Below are positions 25,950 to 34,496 of a stretch of 64,000 nt of DNA, piece by piece. Position 1 is the stretch's first letter; every line of letters starts with the position of its first letter. The notes under the pieces are model-generated. The model did no database searches and was not told the origin of the DNA. It saw only the letters and a list, made by a program, of their open reading frames with translations. A program made the translations under genes and the position numbers. Source of the stretch: Tannerellaceae bacterium (GTDB lineage: Bacteria; Bacteroidota; Bacteroidia; Bacteroidales; Tannerellaceae); contig JAITGS010000010.1 of the NCBI GenBank assembly GCA_031280435.1, positions 1 through 64,000 of the forward strand. Direction: 5' to 3'.

Positions 25950-26337
25950 AATCACCTCCCGCCGGCCGGCCCGAAACCGTAGCTGCGCAGCAAGAGGTTC
26001 CCTCAGCCGCAATAGAAGCCATAGCTGCGCAGAAATGTATAGCCGCAAGCCTTTTTGAGGCGATTTCTGCGCAGCAAAAGCCTCCCGCAGGCCTTTTTGA
26101 GGCGATTTCTATGCAGCAAAAGCCTCCCGCAAGCCTTTTTGAGGCGATTTCTGCGCAGCAAAAGCCTCCCGCGGGCCTTTTTGAGACCTTTGTTGCGCAG
26201 ATATGCCTTCCCGCAAGCCGGAACGAAGCTTTTGTTGCGCAGAAATGTATAGCCGAAGGCTCAAACGAAGCCCTTGCTGCGCAACAATTATCTCCCGAAG
26301 GGCAGACCGAAGCTTTTGTTGCGCGGCAAGGGGCATA
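25950..26337. repeat. Tandem array D: about 9 units of about 42 bp
   Basis: Four central units (about 26050-26220) are nearly identical: TTTCTGCGCAGCAAAAGCCT then CCCGCAGGCCTTTTTGAGGC. Outer units are increasingly diverged (GCGCAG, GAAGC and CTTTTGTTGCGCAG keep the register). Because 42 is divisible by three, several frames stay open and encode 14-residue repeats on both strands. I treat these as artefacts. The array fills the gap between the ferredoxin start and the pseudophosphatase stop. Confidence 0.9.
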
Positions 26338-26409
26338 AAAAAGAGCTCCCCCGCTTGGAGGAGCTCTGCAACATGCTGATACCTATAAAAAAAATACCTG
26401 CGGCTTTGG

Positions 26410-27450
26410 TCAATACAGCAGGATCTGCTTCATTCTTTCCTGTTGCTTTTCCGATATATTCAGCACGTCGCGCAGGTATGTGATTAGCGTTCCGTGTTCC
26501 TTTTTGATTTTGTTCAGGGCGAGGTTTATGAAGACATCGCTGGTCGACAGAACGGTTGTGAGTGCTTCCTGGATGTCGTTGTCGGCATCTGCGACGAGGG
26601 GCGCGTATTGCTTGTAGTTCACAGCTTCGCTGCCTCCGGTGTAGTCGCGAACGATGTTGCGGTCGCTAACGTCGAGTGCGGCCAGCAGCATGGCCGAGAG
26701 GTATCCGGCGGCGTCCTTGCCGTTGGCATCGACTATCATGACGGGGTAGTTGGCGGCGTCTGCAAAGATTGTCATGGCATGGGCGAACGGCTTTGTTTGC
26801 TCGGTGAATTGCAGGAACATGTCCTGGAGGTACAGTGATGCGTCGCCTTTGCGCATGCGTCCGTTGAGTACCTGCTTGGTGACGTACTCGGCGGCGGTTG
26901 TGACCGGCATGGCCACCACCTGTATGTCGGGATAGCTGATGGGAGTTGCAAGCGCTTCGCCGTCCATTCGCATGTCGATGATGGTTTTGATGTGGAGGTT
27001 GCGCACTCGCATGGAGTCCCATGTACTCATTGGGCCTATGGTTCCCATGCGGAATACTTTCCCCCAGCGCACGGTCTTTTTCTCTCGCGTTGGGTATCCT
27101 CCGAGGTCTCTGATGTGCGAGGTGCTGTCCATTTTGATTATGCGCGCTGCAACTATTGCCTGGTGGTTCTTGTTGAATACGAGGCGGAAGTATTTGCGTG
27201 TAAACTGGTCGCGGGTAATGTATCTTTTGACGCCGTCGTTTATTGGTGCGTATCCTTCGGGCGATGCCTGTGCCAGGTCGGGGTCGTCGGATGCGAAGAT
27301 CTGCACTTTCCCTTTCATCTTCGGGAATGTTTCCCATTTGATAAGATAATTGCCGATGGAGTCTTGCTGGCAGGCTGTGTTGATTTCGTGCTTCTGCGAG
27401 AAGCAGGCTGTGAGGGCTATTGCTGCTGCGATTAGTACATATTTTTTCAT
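26410..27450 (-). CDS. Tyrosine-phosphatase-fold lipoprotein lacking the catalytic Cys and Arg
   Basis: The 346-residue protein starts at the ATG at 27450; the longer frame reads back into the kinase gene. A lipobox (LTAC, Cys16) marks it as a lipoprotein. Residues about 110-165 match Y_phosphatase3/DSP proteins (SHIRDLGGYPTREKKTVRWGK, IKTIIDMR). The P-loop, HCTAGKDR-like in active enzymes, reads VDANGKDAAG at 240-249, so Asp241 replaces the nucleophilic Cys and Ala247 the phosphate-binding Arg. Phosphatase activity by the standard mechanism is ruled out if the alignment is right; a phosphoester-binding role is inferred. It overlaps the upstream kinase gene by 4 nt (ATGA), so translation is coupled. 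Confidence 0.8.
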   Translation of the reverse strand: MKKYVLIAAAIALTACFSQKHEINTACQQDSIGNYLIKWETFPKMKGKVQIFASDDPDLAQASPEGYAPINDGVKRYITRDQFTRKYFRLVFNKNHQAIVAARIIKMDSTSHIRDLGGYPTREKKTVRWGKVFRMGTIGPMSTWDSMRVRNLHIKTIIDMRMDGEALATPISYPDIQVVAMPVTTAAEYVTKQVLNGRMRKGDASLYLQDMFLQFTEQTKPFAHAMTIFADAANYPVMIVDANGKDAAGYLSAMLLAALDVSDRNIVRDYTGGSEAVNYKQYAPLVADADNDIQEALTTVLSTSDVFINLALNKIKKEHGTLITYLRDVLNISEKQQERMKQILLY

Positions 27451-28382
27451 AGTGGGCGAGCTATATATTGTGATGCAAATTGGGTTGATATGTAGTTGTC
27501 GCTGCCGGTGCATGCTTCGGTGGCGAAGTCGATAGCGCAGTTGATGAGCTTGGTCCATTTGTCGAGGGGCATATCGGCGAGCTCGCTGCGCCGTACCTCG
27601 TATCTGAGCAGGCCGTAGATGATGCCGGCGTTGAAGTTATCTCCTGCCCCTATGGTGCTTTGGGGCTGTATCTGCCTGACGGGATATTCCCGGCAGTGGC
27701 TTCCTGCATATAGCTTCACTGCGCTGCTTCCTCCGCCGGTGATTATAAGCCTTGGGCAGTAGTATTTGATATGCTCGCTGAAGACGCGGCTCATGTCTGT
27801 TTCCTTAAAGATGTTCCGGAAGTCTTCGTCGGAGCCTCGTATAATATCGGCGTATTCAAAGTTTTCGAGCATGGCCGGCCGCAGCTTTACGGTTTCGTGT
27901 GCATGAGCGTCGCGGAAGTTCGGGTCGTAGTATATGATGGCGTTCCGGCTGCGGGCATGGTTGAGCAGCTCGGTTATGCGTTCGCGCAGTACGGGGTTGA
28001 GGGCATAATATGAGCCGAAGACGAAGATGTCGTCTTCGTTGATTTCGGGCAGGACGGTGTCGAGCCGCTGGTTGGGATAGTCTTTGTAGAACAGGTAGTC
28101 GGCCTCGTTCTGCTCGTTGAGGAAAGCTATCGACAGGGGAGTTTTGCTGTTGGGGAACCGGCTGATGCTGCCTGTCGGTATGTTGTTGCTTTCCATGAAG
28201 GCCAGGATGATGTCGCCCACTCTATCGTTACCTACTTCTCCTATGAAGCATAGGGGTACGTTCATCCGCCCTAATGATACGAATGCATTGAAGACGGAGC
28301 CGCCGGGCAGTGCCGCCTTCGGCCGGTTGTTTTTAAAGACTATGTCGAGTATGGTTTCTCCAACGCCTATTACTTTTCTCAT
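27447..28382 (-). CDS. PfkB-family carbohydrate kinase
   Basis: This 311-residue ribokinase-fold sugar kinase has the N-terminal substrate lid region (LPGGSVFNAFVSLGRM), the first signature near GEVGNDRVGD, and the C-terminal signature with the catalytic base (TIGAGDNFNAGII, GAGD anion hole). The family phosphorylates fructose, ribose, adenosine or related sugars; the sequence looks closest to fructokinases. It follows the SIS isomerase gene after 18 nt and overlaps the pseudophosphatase gene by 4 nt. Isomerase, kinase and phosphatase-like protein therefore form one sugar-phosphate operon. Confidence 0.9.
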   Translation of the reverse strand: MRKVIGVGETILDIVFKNNRPKAALPGGSVFNAFVSLGRMNVPLCFIGEVGNDRVGDIILAFMESNNIPTGSISRFPNSKTPLSIAFLNEQNEADYLFYKDYPNQRLDTVLPEINEDDIFVFGSYYALNPVLRERITELLNHARSRNAIIYYDPNFRDAHAHETVKLRPAMLENFEYADIIRGSDEDFRNIFKETDMSRVFSEHIKYYCPRLIITGGGSSAVKLYAGSHCREYPVRQIQPQSTIGAGDNFNAGIIYGLLRYEVRRSELADMPLDKWTKLINCAIDFATEACTGSDNYISTQFASQYIARPL

Positions 28383-28400
28383 ATATCCGGGCTTAAAAGG

Positions 28401-29012
28401 TTAGAGTTCGTGGCCGCACTGCCTGCGGCTTTTAGATCCGAGATAGCCGCCGTGATGCCTCTTGGCATAGTCGCTATACCCGAAGTTGATGCGCTTCATG
28501 ACGCTAACGACGAGTATGTCGCCTATGACGTTCATCACTGTCGTGGAGGTAGTGGGAGTCAGTCCGAGCGTGCAGACTTCGTCGGGCTCCCCGGTGAGGA
28601 GGCACACGGTTGCCTCCCGTGCAAGCTCGCTGCCTGCGTTGCCCGTGATGACTATGAACCTCATCTGCCCGTGCAGTCCGCGGGTGAGCTCAACGAGCTC
28701 GACCAGCTCTCGCGTACGTCCGGAGTTCGACACCAGCATCATGATGTCGTTCGGGCAAACGATGCCGAGGTCCCCATGCTGCGCCTCGCTCGGATGGAGG
28801 AAAAAGGCGGGCGTACCGGTCGAGCTGAAGGTGGTGGCTATGTTCATGGCTACCTGCCCCGCTTTGCCCATGCCGCTGGTTATGAGTTTGCCGTTCTTCT
28901 TGTGTACGTATTCGGTTATAAGCTCTACGGCCCTTTCGTAGTTATCGGATACAGGTATATTCATCACCGCTTCAGCTTCCTTTCGTATAATATTCAATAC
29001 TTCTTCATTCAT
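28401..29012 (-). CDS. kdsD: SIS-domain sugar-phosphate isomerase, KdsD/GutQ-like (D-arabinose-5-phosphate isomerase)
   Basis: The 203-residue protein consists of one SIS domain without the two CBS domains of E. coli KdsD. Signatures are GKLITSGMGKAGQVAMNIATTF, FFLHPSEAQHGDLG, MLVSNSGRTRELVELV and LGLTPTTSTT. SIS-only enzymes of this kind have been shown to be D-arabinose-5-phosphate isomerases in Bacteroides fragilis. They convert ribulose-5-phosphate to arabinose-5-phosphate for KDO synthesis. kdsB lies 16 kb away in this window. The start is the ATG at 29012 (29015 is also possible); the upstream extension is non-coding. A -7 box TACCTTTG reads on the - strand at 29046-29039, 24 nt before the start. 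Confidence 0.85.
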   Translation of the reverse strand: MNEEVLNIIRKEAEAVMNIPVSDNYERAVELITEYVHKKNGKLITSGMGKAGQVAMNIATTFSSTGTPAFFLHPSEAQHGDLGIVCPNDIMMLVSNSGRTRELVELVELTRGLHGQMRFIVITGNAGSELAREATVCLLTGEPDEVCTLGLTPTTSTTVMNVIGDILVVSVMKRINFGYSDYAKRHHGGYLGSKSRRQCGHEL

Positions 29013-29260
29013 CATTGCTGTTGTTATTTTACCTTTCGCAAAGGTATCCGAATTATCGGCATTGCAGCTCAGGAGTATGGTAAAAAGCTTTAAAATGCGT
29101 ATGTTGCAGCCTTGAGAGCCTGTTTTCCGACGGCTAAGCATGCTCGTCCGACGCCTCTGTCCGGCAGGCTGAGGCGAGAGCCATCTGCTTGCGCCAACAA
29201 TAAAATACGTACTTTTGCACATCTTCAACAGTATGATAAACACAGTCCACAGATAATTTG

Positions 29261-29989
29261 ATGAAACAAATAAACAATTACTACTTACGAAAACTGGAAC
29301 AGCGCGATTTACTGCTATTCTTCGAGCTGGTGGCCGAGCAGATCCTGCTCATAGCCGACGCTAAGTTCCTGCATACGCTCAACAAATTCCTCCACGCGGT
29401 CGACATATACCGTGAGATACTTCAGGCCGAAGCGCCAAGAGGCTTGCCCTCACAGCTCGACAGCGAAGAACGGAACGGCAAAAGCGTATGGGCTACCATC
29501 CGCAAGCTAACCGACAGCCTCATGGCTCACTACGGCAATGTTACACGAGCTACCGGCAATAAAGTCAACTCCATACTCGCCGACGAGGGCTCTCCCGACG
29601 GCCTGTCGCAGGCATGGCTCACTATCCTCTTCTCCAGGCTTATCAAACGGTTCGAGAGCGAGATTCGGCGCGACGAGCTCCAGCGCGTAGGGCTGCTCGA
29701 CTGGGTGCTCGAGCTCGAACGCTCGAACAGGCGCCTGCTCGAGCTCGGCCGAGAACATTATAAGGAAGCGACCAAGACGTCGCCCAACGTCACTATCGCA
29801 AATGCAAACGCACGCAGCACAGCCGAAAAGCAATACGCCAACGTAACGATCTTCATCAATGCCATGTCTATATACCTCAACGATCGGAGCAGCCACCTCA
29901 TAGTAGACCGCATCAACGATATTATAGAGCAGGCTAAAACCGGAACCTTGCCGGAACCTTCTTCATCAGCAAGCGAAATAAACCCATAA
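29261..29989 (+). CDS. DUF6261-like protein of unknown function
   Basis: The 242-residue soluble, helix-rich protein has no signal peptide or membrane segment. Its pattern resembles the DUF6261 proteins common in Bacteroidetes: an N-terminal helical half with charged and aliphatic heptads, a middle GNVTRATGNKVNSIL, and a C-terminal WVLELERSNRRLLELGREHYKEA followed by a segment ending in VTIFINAMSIY. The family name is from memory and is moderately sure. A -7 box TACTTTTG lies at 29210-29217. A TPR gene starts 12 nt after its stop, so the two form an operon. Confidence 0.7.
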   Translation: MKQINNYYLRKLEQRDLLLFFELVAEQILLIADAKFLHTLNKFLHAVDIYREILQAEAPRGLPSQLDSEERNGKSVWATIRKLTDSLMAHYGNVTRATGNKVNSILADEGSPDGLSQAWLTILFSRLIKRFESEIRRDELQRVGLLDWVLELERSNRRLLELGREHYKEATKTSPNVTIANANARSTAEKQYANVTIFINAMSIYLNDRSSHLIVDRINDIIEQAKTGTLPEPSSSASEINP

Positions 29990-30001
29990 TAACCGCAAAC
30001 A

Positions 30002-31672
30002 ATGACCGACGACTTGGAGAAATCATTTGCAGACGCCCTGCACATCCTCAACATGTATTACACCGAGGATGCCTTCAGGCAGGCGCTCGAATACGCACAG
30101 CGCATCAAAAACAAGTACGAGCAGCACTTCGATCCGGCGCACGAGGGCTTCTTCGACCTCTACCTGAAGCTCGGAATACTCTACGGCTTCAACGGAATGC
30201 ATGCCGAACAGCTCGAAGCCTGCCTCAAAGCGCAGGAAACCTTCCACTGCCAGATAAGCGGAAATCCTGAGAAAGTGCTTGCAATGAATCGCAGCCTGCT
30301 CACCGCATACAAAGACATGCACTACTATCCGCAGGCGCTCGAGTGCGCCGAAAAAACCATGGCATTATTCCGCGCAAATCCCGAGCTGTACACCGACATC
30401 GCCGAGTTGGACATCAACGCAATGCTCGCCGACCTGTACAGATTGAACGGCATGCACGAAAAAGCCATCGAATGGTATCTCAAGTGCAACGAGCTCTATG
30501 CGCGGATGTTCGGCAGAAAGCACGAAGGAATAGCGCACGGCTTCAGGCTCATCGCCCACATATACTCGCAAAACGACCAGCAAGCCAAGGCACTCACATG
30601 GCTCCTTAAGTCCCTCGCACTGCTCGAAAAGCTGCCGAACAAAGACTGCCCCGCCCTGGTTTTGACCCACTCGGCCCTCGCACTCCAGTACGCAATTATG
30701 GGGCAAAGCGCCAAGGCCTCCGAATATCTGAACAAAATGATAGCCGCATTCGAGCGCGCAGCATGGCTGCCACGAGAGTCACGCATTCTACTCGCAGCCA
30801 ACATCTGCGGCGTATTGCTCCAAAAAGGAGAGTACAAACAGGCGCTCGAGTGGCAAAAGCAATCTGTCTCCATGTCCGAAAAATACTACGGTAAGGAGGA
30901 CCCGAAAACCGCAATAGAGTACAACAACCTTGCCGAAGTATACACAGCAATGGGCAACCATAACATGGCAATAAAGTACAACACCAAAGCATTTAACCTG
31001 CACAATGCGCTTTTTGGACTGGAACATGCGGCCACAATCAGCGCCATGGAAAGGATAGGACAGGCCTACGCCTTCACCGGAAATCACGACAAGGCCGAAG
31101 AAATACTGCTGTCGGCAATAGAAAACGGCGAAAAACTATACGGGAAAAATGAACCGTACAGGCTACTGTTTGCCTACCTGAGCATAGCACGCAGCTACAC
31201 CATTTGCCACAAAATGGAGCAAGCCGAGCAATATTTCGACAAGGCCGTATACCTGTACGAGCGCTTTACCGACAAAATAAATACCAGGCACATGGACGGT
31301 TTGCTCAACCTCTTGGCGCAGTTCTACATGCTAAAGCCCGACTATGGACTTGCCCTGAAATTCGCAACCATGCGCTACGAGTTTATACGGAAAACGCACA
31401 ACAAGGACAACAATCTCTCGGTGCTTGCACTCTGCGAGGTGGCCAGGTGCCACACCGGGCTGCAAGACTACAACACAGCCATAGAGCTGTATTTGCAGGC
31501 AATCCGCAGCTTTATCAGCAGATATGGCCTTAATAATGAGCATTGCCAGGCCGTGTGGAGCGAACTTCTTATCAACCATAAGCTTGCCGGAATACAAGAG
31601 GAGTTCTCCGCATGGTTCATACGCCAAATAGAAGATATACCCCTGCACAAAATAGTTCGCAAGCCCAAGTAA
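30002..31672 (+). CDS. Cytoplasmic tetratricopeptide-repeat protein
   Basis: The 556-residue protein has no signal peptide and is built almost wholly of TPR helices, at least ten repeats. Clear kinesin-light-chain-like units lie around residues 280-420 (ALEWQKQSVSMSEKYYG, AIEYNNLAEVYTAMGNHNMAIKYNTKAF, RIGQAYAFTGNHDKAEEILLSAI). It probably acts as a protein-binding scaffold. It is 12 nt downstream of the DUF6261-like gene, suggesting the two proteins work together. A 13-bp-stem hairpin follows 37 nt after the stop. Confidence 0.85.
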   Translation: MTDDLEKSFADALHILNMYYTEDAFRQALEYAQRIKNKYEQHFDPAHEGFFDLYLKLGILYGFNGMHAEQLEACLKAQETFHCQISGNPEKVLAMNRSLLTAYKDMHYYPQALECAEKTMALFRANPELYTDIAELDINAMLADLYRLNGMHEKAIEWYLKCNELYARMFGRKHEGIAHGFRLIAHIYSQNDQQAKALTWLLKSLALLEKLPNKDCPALVLTHSALALQYAIMGQSAKASEYLNKMIAAFERAAWLPRESRILLAANICGVLLQKGEYKQALEWQKQSVSMSEKYYGKEDPKTAIEYNNLAEVYTAMGNHNMAIKYNTKAFNLHNALFGLEHAATISAMERIGQAYAFTGNHDKAEEILLSAIENGEKLYGKNEPYRLLFAYLSIARSYTICHKMEQAEQYFDKAVYLYERFTDKINTRHMDGLLNLLAQFYMLKPDYGLALKFATMRYEFIRKTHNKDNNLSVLALCEVARCHTGLQDYNTAIELYLQAIRSFISRYGLNNEHCQAVWSELLINHKLAGIQEEFSAWFIRQIEDIPLHKIVRKPK

Positions 31673-31708
31673 GGCCCTTCTAACCACTTAAGCACAACCG
31701 GCTTGCAC

Positions 31709-31752
31709 CGTCGTTTGCCCTCTCTGCCACAGTGCAGGCAGGGCAAACGACG
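31709..31752 (+). terminator. Hairpin downstream of the TPR gene
   Basis: A perfect 13-bp stem, CGTCGTTTGCCCT (31709-31721) with AGGGCAAACGACG (31740-31752), has an 18-nt loop with its own CTGC/GCAG pairing. It lacks a strong T run, so termination is probable but not certain. Confidence 0.55.
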
Positions 31753-31798
31753 CGTTTGCAGCCTCCGTTTCATCCGCTTTTACATATAACAGCCACGG

Positions 31799-31907
31799 AT
31801 GCCGCATTTATCTGCCAGTACTGCCGCATTTATCTGTGAGTACTGCCGCATTTATCTGTGAGTACTCGCAGATTTATCTGAGCGTATGGTAAGATAAATC
31901 TGTGCAG
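31799..31907. repeat. Tandem array E: 22-bp units ending in an inverted repeat
   Basis: Three near-identical 22-bp units (TGCCGCATTTATCTGTGAGT plus AC) at 31799-31866 are followed by CAGATTTATCT (31869-31879) and AGATAAATCTG (31892-31902), a perfect 11-bp hairpin with a 12-nt loop that reuses the ATTTATCT core of the unit. The remaining sequence to 32107 shows no gene that I can support. Confidence 0.8.
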
Positions 31908-32137
31908 GCTGTTTTGTATCCTTCAAAAGCTGCTTGTGTTTTTGCCGGTGGCGGTGCGTGTTTTTTTGCGGGCTTTGTTGGAGGAGCCTGTTGGGAGGGG
32001 GTGCAAATGCGCAGGAGATTGCTCTTTTTTTTTGGCATATAACTGCATTTACCGGGACAAGTTGTATTATATAGCCGCAAGGCGTACAAAAAAATCTTGC
32101 AATTTCTTACATTTGTGTAAATATTAATTTGAAAATT

Positions 32138-32830
32138 ATGAAGAAAATCGTTGTACTGACGGGCGCCGGCATGAGCGCCGAAAGCGGCATCTCTACGTTT
32201 AGGGATTCGAACGGCTTGTGGGAAGAATACAGGGTGGAGGACGTGGCTACTCCGGAGGCTTTTGCGAAAAATCCGGCGCTGGTGCTGGACTTTTATAACC
32301 AGAGGCGCAGGCAGTTGCTGGGCGCGGAGCCGAACGGCGGGCACTATGGCCTGGTGGAACTTGAGAAGGATTTTGAGGTGAGGATCGTTACGCAGAACGT
32401 GGACGACCTGCACGAGCGGGCGGGCAGTACGAGCGTGCTGCATCTGCACGGCGAACTGATGAAGGTGTGCCCGGCCGACGACATGAAAACGACTTACGAG
32501 CTGAGCGCGGAGCGTCCCGAAATAGGGGTGGGCGACACGGACGAGCGCGGCGTGCAGCTGCGGCCCTTCATAGTGTGGTTCGGCGAGCCGGTGCCTATGA
32601 TTATGAAAGCTGCGGAAATTGTTGAGCAGGCCGACGTATGTGTTGTTATCGGCACGTCGCTCCAGGTGTACCCTGCGGCGGGGCTTCTTAATTACGTGCG
32701 GCGCGGTACGCCTATCTACCTTATTGATCCTAAGCCGGTACCGACGGTGGTGCACGAGGTTCGCATCATAAAAACGGGTGCTACCGAGGGCGTTCGGCAG
32801 CTGGCTATGATGCTTGAGGATTATGTGTAG
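32138..32830 (+). CDS. cobB: Sir2-family NAD-dependent protein deacylase
   Basis: This 230-residue sirtuin removes acyl groups from lysines using NAD. Signatures are LTGAGMSAESGISTFRD (NAD loop), TQNVDDLHERAG (catalytic core) and LHLHGEL (catalytic His). The GTSLQVYPAAG and YLIDP segments close the Rossmann fold. The small zinc domain of typical sirtuins needs four Cys. Here only one Cys (KVCPADD) is seen in that region, so zinc is probably not bound. The start is the ATG at 32138; an upstream TTG at 32129 is less likely. A -7 box TACATTTG lies at 32108-32115. The methyltransferase gene follows 7 nt after the stop. Confidence 0.92.
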   Translation: MKKIVVLTGAGMSAESGISTFRDSNGLWEEYRVEDVATPEAFAKNPALVLDFYNQRRRQLLGAEPNGGHYGLVELEKDFEVRIVTQNVDDLHERAGSTSVLHLHGELMKVCPADDMKTTYELSAERPEIGVGDTDERGVQLRPFIVWFGEPVPMIMKAAEIVEQADVCVVIGTSLQVYPAAGLLNYVRRGTPIYLIDPKPVPTVVHEVRIIKTGATEGVRQLAMMLEDYV

Positions 32831-32837
32831 GGGGGAG

Positions 32838-33296
32838 ATGATGGTGCATTGGCTGTCGCCTGTCGGCTGCCTGGCGGTGAGGTGTTCGTACACTCGCTTG
32901 CTGGGCATCAGCCGCGTGGAGGCAGCGGATCCGGCTCTGCTTGAGGCGCCTGTGTGCGAGCTTGCGGGGGAAACCATCAGGCAGCTCGGCGAATACTTTG
33001 AGGGCCGTCGGAGGGAGTTCTCGCTGCCTGTGGAGCAGGAAGGTACGGCCTTCGAGCAGAGCGTCTGGCGGGAGCTCTGCAATGTCCCGTACGGCAGTCG
33101 CATCTCCTATCGGGAGCTGGCAGAGCGCATCGGCAAGCCGCGGGCGTACAGGGCCGTGGGCAATGCGAACGGTCGGAACAGGCTTTGCATCATAGTGCCC
33201 TGCCATCGCATCATACGCTCGGACGGCGCAACGGGCGGCTATGCATACGGCCCGCAGATGAAGGAATACCTGCTGGAGCTGGAGCGCAAGGCATAG
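32838..33296 (+). CDS. ogt: Methylated-DNA--[protein]-cysteine S-methyltransferase
   Basis: The 152-residue suicide repair enzyme transfers methyl groups from O6-methylguanine to its own Cys. The C-terminal MGMT domain is complete: FEQSVWRELCNVPYGSRISYRELAERIG, then KPRAYRAVGNANGRN (DNA-contacting helix and Arg finger) and the active-site IIVPCHRII. The N-terminal ribonuclease-like domain is short. The start is the ATG at 32838 (or the adjacent 32841), after GGGGGGAG, a rare purine-rich leader here. Longer in-frame starts would overlap the sirtuin gene. It lies 7 nt after cobB, in the same transcript. Confidence 0.93.
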   Translation: MMVHWLSPVGCLAVRCSYTRLLGISRVEAADPALLEAPVCELAGETIRQLGEYFEGRRREFSLPVEQEGTAFEQSVWRELCNVPYGSRISYRELAERIGKPRAYRAVGNANGRNRLCIIVPCHRIIRSDGATGGYAYGPQMKEYLLELERKA

Positions 33297-33371
33297 GGGC
33301 CGCCACGGGGCCGGCGGCTTGAACATCCGGCGAACTGTTATATATTTGTATGCAAATCAAAAAAAATCTTT

Positions 33372-33911
33372 ATGCGCAGGATTCAGTTAAAAGATAAGCA
33401 ATTTGAATTATTTATCACCGAAGAGCAGCTTAGCGATGCGATAAGCCTGATGGCCGCGAAGATCAAGGCGGACGCGATGGATATGAACCCTTTGTTCGTG
33501 GGTATACTTAACGGGGCATTTATGTTTATAGCGGACTTGATGCGCCGGCTGAACGGGCCGTACGAACTTGCTTTTGCGCGCTATTATTCTTATCACGGCA
33601 CGGGCTCCACGGGCTGCCTGCAGGAGGTGATGCCGGTGTCGGCCGACGTGAAAGGACGGCGGCTGATTCTGCTCGAAGATATAGTCGATTCCGGCTATAC
33701 CATGCATAGCCTCAAGAAAAAATTTAAAGCCGACGGAGCGGCCGAGGTGAGGATAGCCACAATGCTGTTCAAGCCTTCGGCGATGGAGTACGACGCCCGT
33801 CCGGACTATGCCGCAATGGAGATTCCTAACGATTTTATAGTGGGGCACGGGCTTGATTACAACGGAATGGGCCGCGCCTACCGCGATATATACAGGATTG
33901 TAAACGACTAA
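33372..33911 (+). CDS. hpt: Hypoxanthine phosphoribosyltransferase
   Basis: The 179-residue purine-salvage enzyme joins hypoxanthine or guanine to PRPP. The type I PRTase PRPP loop LILLEDIVDSGYTMHSL and the early PPi loop region (GILNGAFMFIADLMR) are clear. The C-terminal hood ends NDFIVGHGLDYNGMGRAYRDIY. A -7 box TATATTTG lies at 33341-33348, 23 nt before the ATG. It heads the hpt-adk-obg set, the usual order in Bacteroidales, with 12 nt to adk. Confidence 0.96.
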   Translation: MRRIQLKDKQFELFITEEQLSDAISLMAAKIKADAMDMNPLFVGILNGAFMFIADLMRRLNGPYELAFARYYSYHGTGSTGCLQEVMPVSADVKGRRLILLEDIVDSGYTMHSLKKKFKADGAAEVRIATMLFKPSAMEYDARPDYAAMEIPNDFIVGHGLDYNGMGRAYRDIYRIVND

Positions 33912-33923
33912 AACAATTTTTTT

Positions 33924-34496
33924 ATGCTAAACATTATTATTCTGGGCGCCCCCGGTTCGGGGAAAGGTACGCAGAGCGAGCTTATGATAGCAGCCTTCGG
34001 GCTCGATCATATCTCGACAGGCGAAATCATGCGCGCCGAAATCAAAAAAGACACGGAGCTGGGGCGGATAACCGCCGGATACATCAACAACGGCGGCCTC
34101 CTGCCCGATGAACTCACGCTGAACATCCTTGCCAAAGCCTTAGACGAACGAATGCATCTCAGCGGAATAATCTTCGACGGCTTCCCGCGAACGCTCAACC
34201 AGGCCGAAGCGCTGGACAGGATGCTGGCCGGGCGTGGCGAGGCAGTGTCGGCCGTCATAGAGCTCAAGGCCGACGACGAAGTGCTGGTCGAGCGCCTGCT
34301 CCGGCGCAGCAAGATCACCGGGCGGCCGGACGACAACGACGAGAGCACCATACGGCAGCGCCTGGCCATCTATCATCAGCGAACCGAACCGCTTGTTGCC
34401 TTCTACAAAGCATGCGGCAGGCATTATGCCGTTGACGGCATAGGAACAGTAGAGGACGTATTCAACAGGATCCGGGAGATATGTCGAACTTTGTAG
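33924..34496 (+). CDS. adk: Adenylate kinase
   Basis: This 190-residue short-lid adenylate kinase interconverts ATP + AMP with 2 ADP. It shows the P-loop [11 protein letters not shown], the AMP-binding [10 protein letters not shown], the [14 protein letters not shown] motif and the lid Arg in [10 protein letters not shown]. There are no zinc cysteines, and the lid is short, as in other Bacteroidetes. Its last 16 nt overlap the start of obg, so obg translation is probably coupled to it. Confidence 0.97.
   Translation: MLNIIILGAPGSGKGTQSELMIAAFGLDHISTGEIMRAEIKKDTELGRITAGYINNGGLLPDELTLNILAKALDERMHLSGIIFDGFPRTLNQAEALDRMLAGRGEAVSAVIELKADDEVLVERLLRRSKITGRPDDNDESTIRQRLAIYHQRTEPLVAFYKACGRHYAVDGIGTVEDVFNRIREICRTL

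Noticed and set aside
26055-26338. Proteins of 14-residue repeats over array D (both strands)
   Set aside because: Same artefact from a 42-bp period; no start context or conserved domain.
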